Shown one piece after another: positions 7,671 through 14,943 of a stretch of 16,592 bases of DNA (positions are counted from its first letter, which is position 1; each line of letters opens with the position of its first letter). Where the stretch lies: NCBI GenBank assembly GCA_039026555.1, contig JBCCMB010000054.1:1-16592 (forward strand), written 5' to 3'. The stretch is from JBCCMB01 sp039026555. Its GTDB lineage: Bacteria; Pseudomonadota; Alphaproteobacteria; Caulobacterales; Hyphomonadaceae. The position numbers were made by a program, and so were the translations under genes. The notes beneath the pieces are model-generated. The model searched no databases, had not been told where the DNA came from, and saw nothing but the letters and a program-made list of their open reading frames with translations.

Positions 7671-8534
7671 TTGGCGGACACATCTCATCCCCACCCAAAT
7701 GCAGTTGTCCAGATAGATGCGCCGGGCGGCCTTGTGCGTATCGGCCAAGCCCTGCCGGTTGCATTTATTGCGGGACCTTGCGCGATGGAAAGCCGCGCGC
7801 ATGCGTTGGAGATGTCCGCCGCGCTGCGAGAGATTTCGCAGCGCGTCGGCGCGCCTTTGATCTATAAAAGTTCGTTCGACAAAGCGAACCGCACCAGCCT
7901 GGGCAGCTATCGCGGCATCGGATTGTCCGAAGCGTTAGACATCTTCGCTGAAGTCCGTGAAACCTCCGGGCTGCCGGTTTTGACGGATGTACATACCGCT
8001 GAGCAATGCGCCGTCGCAGCGGAAATCGTGGACGTTTTGCAAATCCCAGCCTTCCTCTGTCGGCAGACGGATCTTTTGGTCGCCGCGGCTGAGACTGGGA
8101 AAGTTGTGAATGTCAAAAAGGGCCAATTCTTAGCGCCCTGGGATATGCGTCACGTGGTGGCGAAACTCGTCGGCGCCGGCGCGAAAGACATATTGGTCAC
8201 CGAACGCGGCGCGAGCTTCGGCTACAACACTTTAGTCACGGATTTCCGCGGTCTTCCGGAGTTGGCGGCGACGGGCGCGCCGGTCGTATTCGACGCCACG
8301 CACTCGGTCCAGCAGCCAGGCGGGCAGGGCGGTACGTCTGGCGGTCAACGCGAATATGTACCTGTTCTGGCGCGCGCCGCAGCGGCGGTCGGCGTTGCGG
8401 CGGTGTTTATGGAAACCCACCAAGATCCGGACAATGCGCCTTCGGATGGACCAAATATGGTGCCGCTTAAAGAGCTGGAAGCGCTTATGAAACAAATCAT
8501 GGCGTTTGACGCCTTGACGAAGGTGGACGCCTAG
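7671..8534 (+). CDS. kdsA: 3-deoxy-8-phosphooctulonate (Kdo-8-phosphate) synthase, metal-type
   Basis: From the TTG start the protein has 287 residues, the usual KdsA length. It condenses phosphoenolpyruvate with arabinose 5-phosphate to make Kdo 8-phosphate for the LPS inner core, in the cytoplasm. Signature blocks are FIAGPCAMESRAHAL (Cys37), YKSSFDKANRTS, TDVHTAEQC, QIPAFLCRQTDLL, VKKGQFLAPWDM, FDATHSVQQPGG and METHQDPDNAPSDGPNMVPL. Cysteine in the GPC motif, where E. coli has Asn, marks the metal-dependent subclass; the His of DATHS, Glu of METH and Asp of SDGPN would complete the metal site. A GTG at 7659 would add four residues but has no ribosome-binding site. The gene is followed after 18 bp by hldE, giving a two-step LPS core precursor pair, and diverges from the photolyase operon. 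Confidence 0.95.
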   Translation: MADTSHPHPNAVVQIDAPGGLVRIGQALPVAFIAGPCAMESRAHALEMSAALREISQRVGAPLIYKSSFDKANRTSLGSYRGIGLSEALDIFAEVRETSGLPVLTDVHTAEQCAVAAEIVDVLQIPAFLCRQTDLLVAAAETGKVVNVKKGQFLAPWDMRHVVAKLVGAGAKDILVTERGASFGYNTLVTDFRGLPELAATGAPVVFDATHSVQQPGGQGGTSGGQREYVPVLARAAAAVGVAAVFMETHQDPDNAPSDGPNMVPLKELEALMKQIMAFDALTKVDA

Positions 8535-8552
8535 CGGCGTTTCTTCGCAGCC

Positions 8553-10025
8553 ATGACGGCCGATCCAATCATCCAGCTTCTGAACGACGCAGCAGGTGCG
8601 CGTGTTCTTTGTATCGGCGATCTGATGCTCGATCGTTTTGTGTATGGCGATGTCAAACGCGTGTCGCCTGAGGCGCCAATCCCGATCTTGCGAAATGCCC
8701 GCGAGCAGGAAATGCTTGGCGCGGTGGGAAATGTCGCGCGGAATGTGGCGTCTTTGGGCGGCGTCGCGGTCTTGCTCGGTGTGGTCGGCGATGACGCCGA
8801 AGGACGTATTCTCGCAAATCTGATCGGCGCCGAACAAAATGTGGAAGGCGATGTCTTGCCGGAACGCGGACGGCGCACAACGCTAAAGACGCGTTTTGTC
8901 GCTGGAGGGCAGCAATTGTTACGCGTCGACGCGGAGGCGTCCGCACCCATAGATCCGGCCACCGAGGCTGATATGATCGCTGCGCTTCACGGGGAGATCG
9001 AACATGTCGGCGCGGTTCTTTTATCCGACTATAATAAGGGATCTGTAACGCCGGCGATTATTAAAGCGTTGCTGTCGGCCGCTAAGGCGCATGGAAAGCC
9101 CGTGATCGCCGATCCCAAGGGCCGAGACTTCTCGAAGTATGGCGACGTCGCGGTGATCAAACCGAACGCGTCGGAATTGAGCGAGGCGAGCGGCCTGCCC
9201 TGCGACACGGATGCGGATGTCGAGGCGGCGCTGGCGACCGGGCTTGGCCAATGGCCCGCGGAGGCCATTTTGGCGACGCGGTCTTCGAAAGGCATGAGTT
9301 TTCGGCGCCGCGACGGCGCCGTGACGCATTTGCGCGCCGAAGCGCAAGAAGTGTTCGATGTGTCGGGCGCCGGCGATACGAGCTTGGCGGCGATCGGATT
9401 GGCGTACGCCGCGGGCGCGGATTTACAGCTGGCGGCGGAATTGGCGCTCGCCGCCTCCAGCGTGGCCGTGTCCAAAGTTGGAACGGCGGCGGTTTATCCC
9501 GACGAAGTGCGCGATTTTAGAAAGCGCGGCGGTGCGCGCTTGGATACGACGGATAAAATCATGGATTTAGCGGCGGCGAAGACGCAAGTCGCCCGCTGGC
9601 GCAGCGCGTCGCGTCGTATCGGCTTCACCAATGGCTGTTTCGATATTTTGCATCCAGGCCATGTGTCTTTGCTGAAGAAAGCCAAGAGCCGGTGTGACCG
9701 GCTCGTGCTCGGCCTCAATTCCGACGCCTCTGTTCGCCGTCTGAAAGGTCCGACGCGGCCGGTCAATGACAGCGAAGCGCGCGCCGCCGTGCTCGCGGCG
9801 CTCGAAATGATCGACGCAGTCATCGTGTTTGAGGAGGACACGCCTCAGGCCCTGATCGAGGAGTTGTGTCCAGACTTATTGGTCAAAGGCGGTGATTACG
9901 ACATTGAGCAAATCGTCGGCGCGCCCTTCGTCCAAAGCTATGGCGGCGAAGTTTTGATCGCACCTTTGGTCGAAGGCGTCTCGACGACTAAGATTCTCGA
10001 GACCGCTAAGTCCGACGCGTCATGA
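8553..10025 (+). CDS. hldE: Bifunctional heptose 7-phosphate kinase / heptose 1-phosphate adenylyltransferase
   Basis: A 490-residue two-domain enzyme. The N-terminal PfkB/ribokinase-like kinase domain (about 10-335) shows LCIGDLMLDRFVYGDVKRVS, the glycine-rich VGNVARNVASLGG, DPKGRDFSKY and FDVSGAGDTSLAAIG, with Asp275 the likely catalytic base. The C-terminal nucleotidyltransferase domain (about 355-490) starts with IGFTNGCFDILHPGHVSLL, carrying the HxGH motif at 367-370, and includes LNSDASVRRLKGPTRPVN and LLVKGGDYDI. It phosphorylates D-glycero-beta-D-manno-heptose 7-phosphate and later adenylylates the 1-phosphate to give ADP-heptose for the LPS inner core. Full-length and intact by eye. 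No clear Shine-Dalgarno precedes the ATG, consistent with translation coupled to kdsA 18 bp upstream. The stop overlaps the start of a small ORF. Confidence 0.96.
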   Translation: MTADPIIQLLNDAAGARVLCIGDLMLDRFVYGDVKRVSPEAPIPILRNAREQEMLGAVGNVARNVASLGGVAVLLGVVGDDAEGRILANLIGAEQNVEGDVLPERGRRTTLKTRFVAGGQQLLRVDAEASAPIDPATEADMIAALHGEIEHVGAVLLSDYNKGSVTPAIIKALLSAAKAHGKPVIADPKGRDFSKYGDVAVIKPNASELSEASGLPCDTDADVEAALATGLGQWPAEAILATRSSKGMSFRRRDGAVTHLRAEAQEVFDVSGAGDTSLAAIGLAYAAGADLQLAAELALAASSVAVSKVGTAAVYPDEVRDFRKRGGARLDTTDKIMDLAAAKTQVARWRSASRRIGFTNGCFDILHPGHVSLLKKAKSRCDRLVLGLNSDASVRRLKGPTRPVNDSEARAAVLAALEMIDAVIVFEEDTPQALIEELCPDLLVKGGDYDIEQIVGAPFVQSYGGEVLIAPLVEGVSTTKILETAKSDAS

Positions 10026-10195
10026 ATTCCGCCGACGTCGTGCAAACAGCGTCTAGCTTGGTCTCCCAGTATGGCGAAGACGCGGCGGTCATCGCTGTCC
10101 TCCGCGCCGCGGAATATGCGGCCAACGGGGACGTAGAGGCGTGCGACCATTGGGAAGCCGTCGCAGCTTATTTGGAGAGAAGCTCCGGGGCGTAA
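10022..10195 (+). CDS. Small conserved-looking protein of 57 residues overlapping hldE
   Basis: The ATG overlaps the hldE stop as ATGA, the arrangement used elsewhere in this window for coupled genes. The translation begins MNSADVVQTASSLVSQYGED and then reads AAVIAVLRAAEYAANGDVEA, followed by CDHWEAVAAYLERSSGA, ending in TAA. It is acidic, predicted to be two or three helices, with no signal peptide or membrane segment. The pattern of a short helix, Gly-Asp, then a Trp-containing helix resembles small alphaproteobacterial hypothetical proteins, but I cannot name the family. It is too short for standard length cut-offs and could be missed by gene callers. Its position suggests co-expression with LPS heptose synthesis; no function is inferred. 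Confidence 0.6.
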   Translation: MNSADVVQTASSLVSQYGEDAAVIAVLRAAEYAANGDVEACDHWEAVAAYLERSSGA

Positions 10196-10553
10196 GGCCG
10201 TAACCAGTCCACAGTATTAGAATTGCGTTCTGACACGGTTCTGTGAGCTGGTTGCCGGTTTCGTGCGTCGCAGGCGGTTCGCCAGATAGGATGATTTTTC
10301 AATGGATTGCGCGGGGCGACACGAGCGCTTTGTTGGGGAAATGGGCGAGGCGTTTTCGAAGGGGTTGATCTTTTGTGTGCATTCTGACTTTGAAGATATC
10401 TAAGCGCTTGAGTTTGGGGACGGCGTCTTGCCGTGAAAAACGCAATGTCTCGGTGAATTGGCGACCAGCATCGGCGAACAAGGTCGTAGATGAGATCACA
10501 TCTAATTTGCTGATCGGCGAGATCGACGGAATTGGCTATGCGGAGATGACGAA
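10196..10553. other. 358-bp stretch without a confident gene
   Basis: Between the small ORF and the malonyl-CoA decarboxylase start I see no tRNA, strong hairpin or clear promoter. A 33-codon plus-strand ORF (10302-10403) and a 60-codon ORF (10375-10557) cover part of it in different frames, which could mean a decayed gene or a leader region. The first 100 bases (10196-10300) hold nothing recognisable. Confidence 0.5.
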
Positions 10554-10557
10554 ATGA
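10375..10557 (+). CDS. Doubtful 60-codon ORF overlapping the malonyl-CoA decarboxylase start
   Basis: An ORF with a GTG start, no clear ribosome-binding site, ending in TGA that overlaps the ATG of the next gene as ATGA. The second half reads NVSVNWRPASANKVVDEITS then NLLIGEIDGIGYAEMTK and has a coding-like preference for G/C in third codon positions. The first half is cysteine- and arginine-rich and looks less natural. It could be a real leader gene coupled to the decarboxylase, the end of a frameshifted gene, or chance. No family recognised. Confidence 0.2.
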   Translation: MCILTLKISKRLSLGTASCREKRNVSVNWRPASANKVVDEITSNLLIGEIDGIGYAEMTK

Positions 10558-11909
10558 CGACGTCTATGGGATATCTGGGGAAAGTCCTAGAGCAGGGCCG
10601 CCGGCTTGCAGTGAAGCCGTTTTCCATTGGTTCTCGTGAAGACTTAGACACCTCCATTTCCGGCTTGCAGAAAAAATGCGCCGCCGTTTTGTCTTCTAGA
10701 GGTCAAGCGTCCGGGGCGCGGACCGCGGCTCAGGTGCTTGAGATCTACGAGCAATATGAAGATGACGATAAAGAGGCGTTCTTCGACGTCTTACTCGCCG
10801 ATTTTAGCCAAGACAAAGATCAGCTCGTCGATGCGTGCAGAACGTATTCGGCGGATCCCACACAAGAGCATCTCCAGGCGCTCGCCGGTTTCATGGAGCC
10901 AGAGCGGCAAGAATTGTTCAGACGCCTAAACCTCGTCCCGGGCGGCACGGCGTGCCTGGTTCAAATGCGCCAAGATCTTCTGAAAATTTTACCGCGCCGA
11001 CCCGACCTCAAACCTGTTGATCAGGATTTCCTGCATCTGTTTCGATCTTGGTTTAATCGCGGATTTCTCACTTTGCGTCCTGTGTCATGGAGCAGCCCTG
11101 CGATCGTATTAGAAAGGCTCATCAAGTATGAAGCCGTTCATGAGATAGACGGCTGGGGCGACCTCAAAAACAGATTGGATCCTGAAGACCGCTATTGTTA
11201 TGCGTTCTTTCATCCAAACCTGGTCAATGATCCCCTAATATTCGTCGAAGTTGCGCTCTGCCGTGAAATTCCGTCATCGGTGCAGAACATTCTCCGGGAT
11301 GACCGTGAGCACCTCAAAGCGGAAGACGCCAGCGTCGCGGCGTTTTACTCCATTAGCAATTGCCAAAAAGGTCTGCAGGGAATCTCATTTGGGAATTTTC
11401 TGATCAAGCAAGTCGTTGAAAATTTAAGGGTTCAGTATCCCAACATCAAACGCTTTGTGACGCTTTCCCCTCTGCCTGGATTCTCAGCTTGGCTCAGCAA
11501 AGACAACAGAGCCGAAGCCTTCGGTCTCTCGGCGGACAATTTGCTCGCGCTGAGCGGCCAGGACGCCGGCGAGGACGCAACGCTCATAGATCAGCTGCAA
11601 GACCCGATGACGCGAGCGGCGCTTGCGTATCTGACGGCGAGAAAACCTAACTCGACTCAACTTGTCGACAGCGTCGCGCGCTTCCATCTCGGCAATGGAG
11701 CCCGAATAGAAAAGCTACAATGGCGCGCGGATATTTCGGATCGCGGGCGTCGACGCGCATTTGGCGTGATGGTGAATTATCTCTACGAACTCGATCAGAT
11801 CGAGGCCAATCACGAAGCGTTCGTGGTGCAAAACGAGGTGAAGCTTTCACCCGCTTTGACCGCCCTTAGCAAACAAGCATCTCGTCATGGCGCCGGTGCG
11901 GGATCCTAA
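10554..11909 (+). CDS. matA: Malonyl-CoA decarboxylase
   Basis: A 451-residue protein covering both the N-terminal helical domain and the C-terminal GNAT-like catalytic domain of malonyl-CoA decarboxylase. Diagnostic blocks are AGFMEPERQELFRRLNLVPGG (about 111-131), SWSSPAIVLERLIKYEAVHE, the HPNLVNDPLIFVEVAL segment with a conserved Glu, FYSISNCQKGLQGISFGNFL (264-283) containing the conserved catalytic-region serine, TLSPLPGF, and RFHLGNGARIEKLQWRADIS with His378, which aligns with the catalytic His of the human enzyme. It converts malonyl-CoA to acetyl-CoA and CO2 in the cytoplasm. The start has GGAG 8 bases upstream. It stands alone: no malonyl-CoA synthetase (matB) or malonate transporter lies within the window, so it may serve fatty-acid metabolic balance or methylmalonyl/malonyl-CoA detoxification rather than malonate growth. 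The symbol follows the rhizobial usage. Confidence 0.94.
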   Translation: MTTSMGYLGKVLEQGRRLAVKPFSIGSREDLDTSISGLQKKCAAVLSSRGQASGARTAAQVLEIYEQYEDDDKEAFFDVLLADFSQDKDQLVDACRTYSADPTQEHLQALAGFMEPERQELFRRLNLVPGGTACLVQMRQDLLKILPRRPDLKPVDQDFLHLFRSWFNRGFLTLRPVSWSSPAIVLERLIKYEAVHEIDGWGDLKNRLDPEDRYCYAFFHPNLVNDPLIFVEVALCREIPSSVQNILRDDREHLKAEDASVAAFYSISNCQKGLQGISFGNFLIKQVVENLRVQYPNIKRFVTLSPLPGFSAWLSKDNRAEAFGLSADNLLALSGQDAGEDATLIDQLQDPMTRAALAYLTARKPNSTQLVDSVARFHLGNGARIEKLQWRADISDRGRRRAFGVMVNYLYELDQIEANHEAFVVQNEVKLSPALTALSKQASRHGAGAGS

Positions 11910-12198
11910 CCGCCATTACGCGCCGACTGGGTTTCGATGATAGGAGCAAGTGCGGCGCACATGTTCGTCGCTACAATTGGCGGCGCTTTTTTCGCGCGTA
12001 GACTCGGCGATCACGCCTAGCGAAGGCCTGCAGGGCTCGATTTCTGATTAGTAGAGTCGAAATCTACGTACGAAGCCTTGCCGAATTTGGGCATCCGCAC
12101 CGCTTGTAACACGGCGTACATAAGCTCGGCGTCTCGTCGGACGTATTACTTCAAGGCCGTAGGTTCGAACCCGGCTCCGCACTCAGCTCAGGCGTAGT
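11910..12198. other. 289-bp convergent intergenic region with no gene and a tRNA T-loop-like motif
   Basis: This lies between the stops of the decarboxylase (plus) and the hydrolase (minus). It contains GGTTCGAACC (12162-12171), a 10-bp palindrome identical to a tRNA T-loop core, followed by CGGCTCCGCA, and a GATTTC/GAAATC inverted repeat around 12038-12063. I could not fold a full cloverleaf on either strand: the acceptor partner is missing and the T-stem has a mismatch. A T run (TTTTTT near 11985) lacks a good stem before it. Possible tRNA remnant, attachment-site scar, or chance. Confidence 0.35.
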
Positions 12199-13056
12199 CT
12201 AGAGAAAACTAGGTTTGTCGTAGGCCTGGAGCTGGCTCGGATTCTTTGAGTTGCGATAGTCGGCCACTCGGTCGTCAAATACTGTTTGACTGAAGCCGGT
12301 CTGCGATGCGGTGTTATTTTTCATTGGGTTCATATCCCTCGCGTATTCAAGCGAGTCGAGTTGGTGTCGCTGCTCATAGAGCGCTGGGAGAAAATTCTCG
12401 AACGTTCCGACTTCGATGACGTTGTGCCGATGCCACGCGGAGAAGAACTCTGGGGAATACTCGTTTGCAATCTTCTTATTGATGAAGCGCGACAGCGGAT
12501 CCGCTCCGCTTGCGCCGATCACGACTTCATAATGATAGTGCACGCCGATATGAGTTTGACCTTCAAATACGTCTTTGAAGTGTATGCGCAGCATCATAAC
12601 GGGCCCGATGATAGGAAGGGCTTTTCCCATCGCCCAACCGTCTTCGCCGACATAGAAGACTTTGACTTGCGCATCGACCGGGTATTTCCAGCCATAGACG
12701 TCATATTGCATGGCTTCGCGGATCTGAATTGAGCACCCCGCCTTAGCTGTTCCGCCGGGGCCCAACCTCCCGCCGAGCATTGCGCTTACATGGTCCGTCG
12801 GATGCCACAACAAATATCCAGGAACTTGCTCGCCGGAGTAGCCGGGTATGTCGTGCAGCCGAACTTTTAGGTTTGGAAAGTTCAAAAACCACCAATGGAT
12901 CATATCTGCGCGAACGCCGCGTAAAAGCGCGTGATTTAGCACAACGCAGAATTGACCATTGTCGCGTTGATGAATTTTAAAATGGGAAGACTCGACCGGC
13001 TTTAAGCGCCAGCCGAAATCTCGCGGGGGCGGCATTTGAAGGTTCGTCAAAAGCAT
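12199..13056 (-). CDS. DAPG hydrolase (PhlG)-like family protein
   Basis: From the chosen ATG the protein has 285 residues. Blocks VRADMIHWWFLNFPNLKVRL, YLLWHPTDHVSA, GVHYHYEVVIG and WHRHNVIEVGTFENFLPALY resemble the DAPG-hydrolase family, metal-dependent enzymes that cleave a C-C bond next to a carbonyl in acylated phloroglucinols. In PhlG the zinc ligands include a His-x3-Glu pair; HNVIE (His211 and Glu215 in this numbering) has exactly that spacing, and a His of HPTDH (85 or 89) with Glu114 could supply the others. No signal peptide. The frame stays open to an ATG at 13269, but the first 71 residues would be Arg/Asn-rich, unlike the family, and would run across the operator and the TetR start, so I favour 13056 (13035 is also possible). 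Divergent from the TetR gene, which probably represses it. The actual substrate is unknown. Confidence 0.75.
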   Translation of the reverse strand: MLLTNLQMPPPRDFGWRLKPVESSHFKIHQRDNGQFCVVLNHALLRGVRADMIHWWFLNFPNLKVRLHDIPGYSGEQVPGYLLWHPTDHVSAMLGGRLGPGGTAKAGCSIQIREAMQYDVYGWKYPVDAQVKVFYVGEDGWAMGKALPIIGPVMMLRIHFKDVFEGQTHIGVHYHYEVVIGASGADPLSRFINKKIANEYSPEFFSAWHRHNVIEVGTFENFLPALYEQRHQLDSLEYARDMNPMKNNTASQTGFSQTVFDDRVADYRNSKNPSQLQAYDKPSFL

Positions 13057-13183
13057 TCTCCGCCGATGAAGCGGATTATCAGGCCGGGAGCTGTTGTAAG
13101 GCTGGTGCGTTGTCCGCGCTCTTGTCCCGTAACCAAGATCATTTCGTTCATCAGCCTCATTCCTCGACTTAGTCGCCGTGAGC

Positions 13184-13210
13184 ATGTATGTTGACGGTGG
13201 CAACATACAT
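13184..13210. promoter_or_regulatory. Perfect inverted repeat, probable TetR operator
   Basis: ATGTATGTTG (13184-13193) and CAACATACAT (13201-13210) are perfect reverse complements separated by 7 bp. The site lies 20 bp before the TetR-family ATG at 13231 and in the divergent gap before the hydrolase gene, the classic place for an autoregulated TetR operator. A partial third copy, GTCAACAT at 13225-13232, is the reverse complement of ATGTTGAC at 13188-13195 and overlaps the regulator's start codon. Confidence 0.75.
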
Positions 13211-13230
13211 TTAGAGTAGGCAATGTCAAC

Positions 13231-13836
13231 ATGAGCCAAGCCGCGAAAAGCCAAACCGCTTATCATCATGGTGATCTGAGCCGCGTTTTGGTTGAGCGCG
13301 CGGTCGCGACGATTGAGGATAAAGGCGTGGAGGCGGTGAGTTTACGAGCTCTGGCCAGAGAGATCGGCGTCAGTCACGCGGCGCCTATGCGCCATTTTCC
13401 GACGCGGTCGGCGTTATTGGCGGCGATCGCCCAACATGGCGTTGAGTCTTTGCTCGCATCGGCGACCCGCGATGTCGACGACCCCGCGCTGACTTATTTA
13501 GAGAAGCTACGCGCGATGGCCAAAGGCTATATCGCATGGGCGAAGGAGAACCCGGTCCACCACCTCTTGATCAGAAACCAAGACGTGATGCGCCATGCGA
13601 ACGACGACCTGGTCGGGAGAATTAATCGCTACGCCAGACTGCACGAAGACACGATCGCGCGCGCTCAAGCCGAAGGTTGGCGACGCGACGAAGACACGCG
13701 CACTGTTTTTGCGAGGCTCACGGCGATAACCGCCGGGCTGGCTATGATCGCATCTGATCCAATCTATAAAACAGTGTTCCAAGGCGGACTTTCTGCGACT
13801 GAGATAGATGCGGCTCTCGCTGATTTCTTCAAATAG
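13231..13836 (+). CDS. TetR/AcrR family transcriptional regulator (WHG-type C-terminal domain)
   Basis: A 201-residue DNA-binding repressor. After YHHGDLSRVLVERAVATIED the helix-turn-helix occupies about residues 37-58: SLRALAREIGVSHAAPMRHF. This YHHG(D/N)L plus VSHAAPxRHF pattern is typical of TetR regulators with the WHG/TetR_C_13-like ligand-binding domain, which makes up the rest of the protein (about 75-200). It is divergent from the DAPG-hydrolase-like gene, and a perfect inverted repeat lies just before its start, so it probably represses both itself and the hydrolase and is released by a small aromatic or ketone ligand; the ligand is not visible from sequence. The GST gene is convergent, ending 52 bp downstream. 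Confidence 0.92.
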   Translation: MSQAAKSQTAYHHGDLSRVLVERAVATIEDKGVEAVSLRALAREIGVSHAAPMRHFPTRSALLAAIAQHGVESLLASATRDVDDPALTYLEKLRAMAKGYIAWAKENPVHHLLIRNQDVMRHANDDLVGRINRYARLHEDTIARAQAEGWRRDEDTRTVFARLTAITAGLAMIASDPIYKTVFQGGLSATEIDAALADFFK

Positions 13837-13888
13837 TCTCAGACCGCAGCCTCCGGCGCTCGATTAAGAACTGGTCTAATTTGGACGC

Positions 13889-14884
13889 CTACGCCGCTTG
13901 CAAATGCGGAGAAGGCGGCGTGCCTCTGGGCCAATCGATAACGGCTTCTTTGAATGCGGGACGGGCGAAGGCTGACTTTACATATCTTGCGACGCGCGGA
14001 GCTGCGTCCGATTTTTCCCAATGATGGCCGAGCCCCAGCCATTTCAATCGGAACATGCTCACAGACCACATAATGTCGGCCATCGTGTAGGCGTCGCCCA
14101 TCGCCCATTCGCCGTCATGCGTGCTCAATTGCGCCTCTAAATCGGCGACGTGTTGCGCCATTTGCGCGTGCGCGTCGAGCATGACGTCTCGATCATAGAT
14201 AAAGTTTTTGGCGCTTTCTTCCTTGTTGATCTTCGCCTCATAAGCGGCGCGGAGTTCAGGCGTGTCGGCGGCGGATTTCAGCACCTGCAAATGCGTGATC
14301 TTGCGATCGTGCACGCCCACCAGGCCCGGCGCGATACTGTCCGGTCGATCATCGCCATGTGGATTGGGGCCGTAAAGCACCGCTACGTGCGGCGCTTCAT
14401 CGATCAGCGAGATTTGCGCATTGATTGCTTCGGCTAAATCATCGGGAATTAAACGCGGGCCGGAGCCCGCTTCACGGTCCAGATAAGCGCAGATATTTGC
14501 AGAATCCACGACGATTTTCTCATTTGCATGATCCGCCAGAGTCGGCACCACGCAAGGGTCGAAGCCCTGGCTGGAGACCGATGAGCGCCCGCTAAATTCG
14601 CCCACCATCTCCGCGCCCGGCGCGCCTTGAAGGCGCATGCGCACATAGCCTGGGCGATAGCATTCCGGCGTATGATCTTCACTCGCCACAAGTTTCAAGA
14701 CATGCGAGGCGAACGGGATTTCCTTTTCCAAAAGAACCGATCGAACCTTGTTCGAGCAGACGGAAAAATTCGCATGATAGGCTTCAAACCTCGGCGTCTC
14801 GCCCTCGGCGGCGCCGAACATTTTAATGGGAAATTTTATGTCCCGGTTTGCGCCGTCTACAAGGTCGGAAAATGTTGCGGCCAT
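13889..14884 (-). CDS. Glutathione S-transferase family protein, LinD-like (reductive dechlorinase-like)
   Basis: A 331-residue protein, longer than ordinary GSTs (about 200-230). The N-terminal thioredoxin-like domain begins near residue 32 with RFEAYHANFSVCSNKVRSVL; the SVCSNKVR motif places Cys43 where the tetrachlorohydroquinone dehalogenase PcpC has its essential Cys13. GRSSVSSQGFDPCVVPTLAD, the ADxxxICAYL-like DSANICAYLDREA, APHVAVLYGPNPHGDDRP and, in the helical domain, YTMADIMWSVSMFRLKWLGL resemble my recollection of LinD, the 2,5-dichlorohydroquinone reductive dechlorinase of lindane degraders. It likely uses glutathione on a quinone, haloaromatic or ether substrate in the cytoplasm; dechlorination itself is not shown. 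The start has GGAGG 7 bases upstream (14892-14896). Convergent with the TetR gene and divergent from the CoA-transferase genes. Confidence 0.85.
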   Translation of the reverse strand: MAATFSDLVDGANRDIKFPIKMFGAAEGETPRFEAYHANFSVCSNKVRSVLLEKEIPFASHVLKLVASEDHTPECYRPGYVRMRLQGAPGAEMVGEFSGRSSVSSQGFDPCVVPTLADHANEKIVVDSANICAYLDREAGSGPRLIPDDLAEAINAQISLIDEAPHVAVLYGPNPHGDDRPDSIAPGLVGVHDRKITHLQVLKSAADTPELRAAYEAKINKEESAKNFIYDRDVMLDAHAQMAQHVADLEAQLSTHDGEWAMGDAYTMADIMWSVSMFRLKWLGLGHHWEKSDAAPRVARYVKSAFARPAFKEAVIDWPRGTPPSPHLQAA

Positions 14885-14920
14885 CGCCGTTCCTCCACCC
14901 TATTAAATTGTTTTGGTTGC

Positions 14921-14943
14921 GCAAAAACTTATACAAATTTTGC
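14921..14943. promoter_or_regulatory. Inverted repeat in the GST / CoA-transferase divergent gap
   Basis: GCAAAA (14921-14926) and TTTTGC (14938-14943) are perfect reverse complements around an 11-bp AT-rich centre containing CTTATAC. The 220-bp divergent region (14885-15104) must hold promoters for both directions, so this could be an operator or overlap a promoter. The arms are short and could occur by chance. Confidence 0.25.

Noticed and set aside
11970..11995. Rho-independent terminator for the decarboxylase at the T run near 11985
   Set aside because: GGCGGCGC before the T run has no complementary arm close upstream, so no stable stem forms.
11937..12020. 27-codon plus-strand ORF after malonyl-CoA decarboxylase
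   Set aside because: Very short, with no convincing ribosome-binding site or family resemblance; indistinguishable from chance.
12070..12185. A tRNA gene suggested by the GGTTCGAACC T-loop and a CTTGTAA anticodon-like loop
   Set aside because: No acceptor stem partner for CTCCGCA, a mismatch in the T-stem, and about 50 bases between the two arms, too many for a cloverleaf. Neither strand folds by eye.
12286..12732. 148-codon plus-strand ORF within the hydrolase gene
   Set aside because: It lies antisense to the DAPG-hydrolase-like gene, whose minus-strand translation shows conserved motifs; the plus-strand product has no recognisable features.
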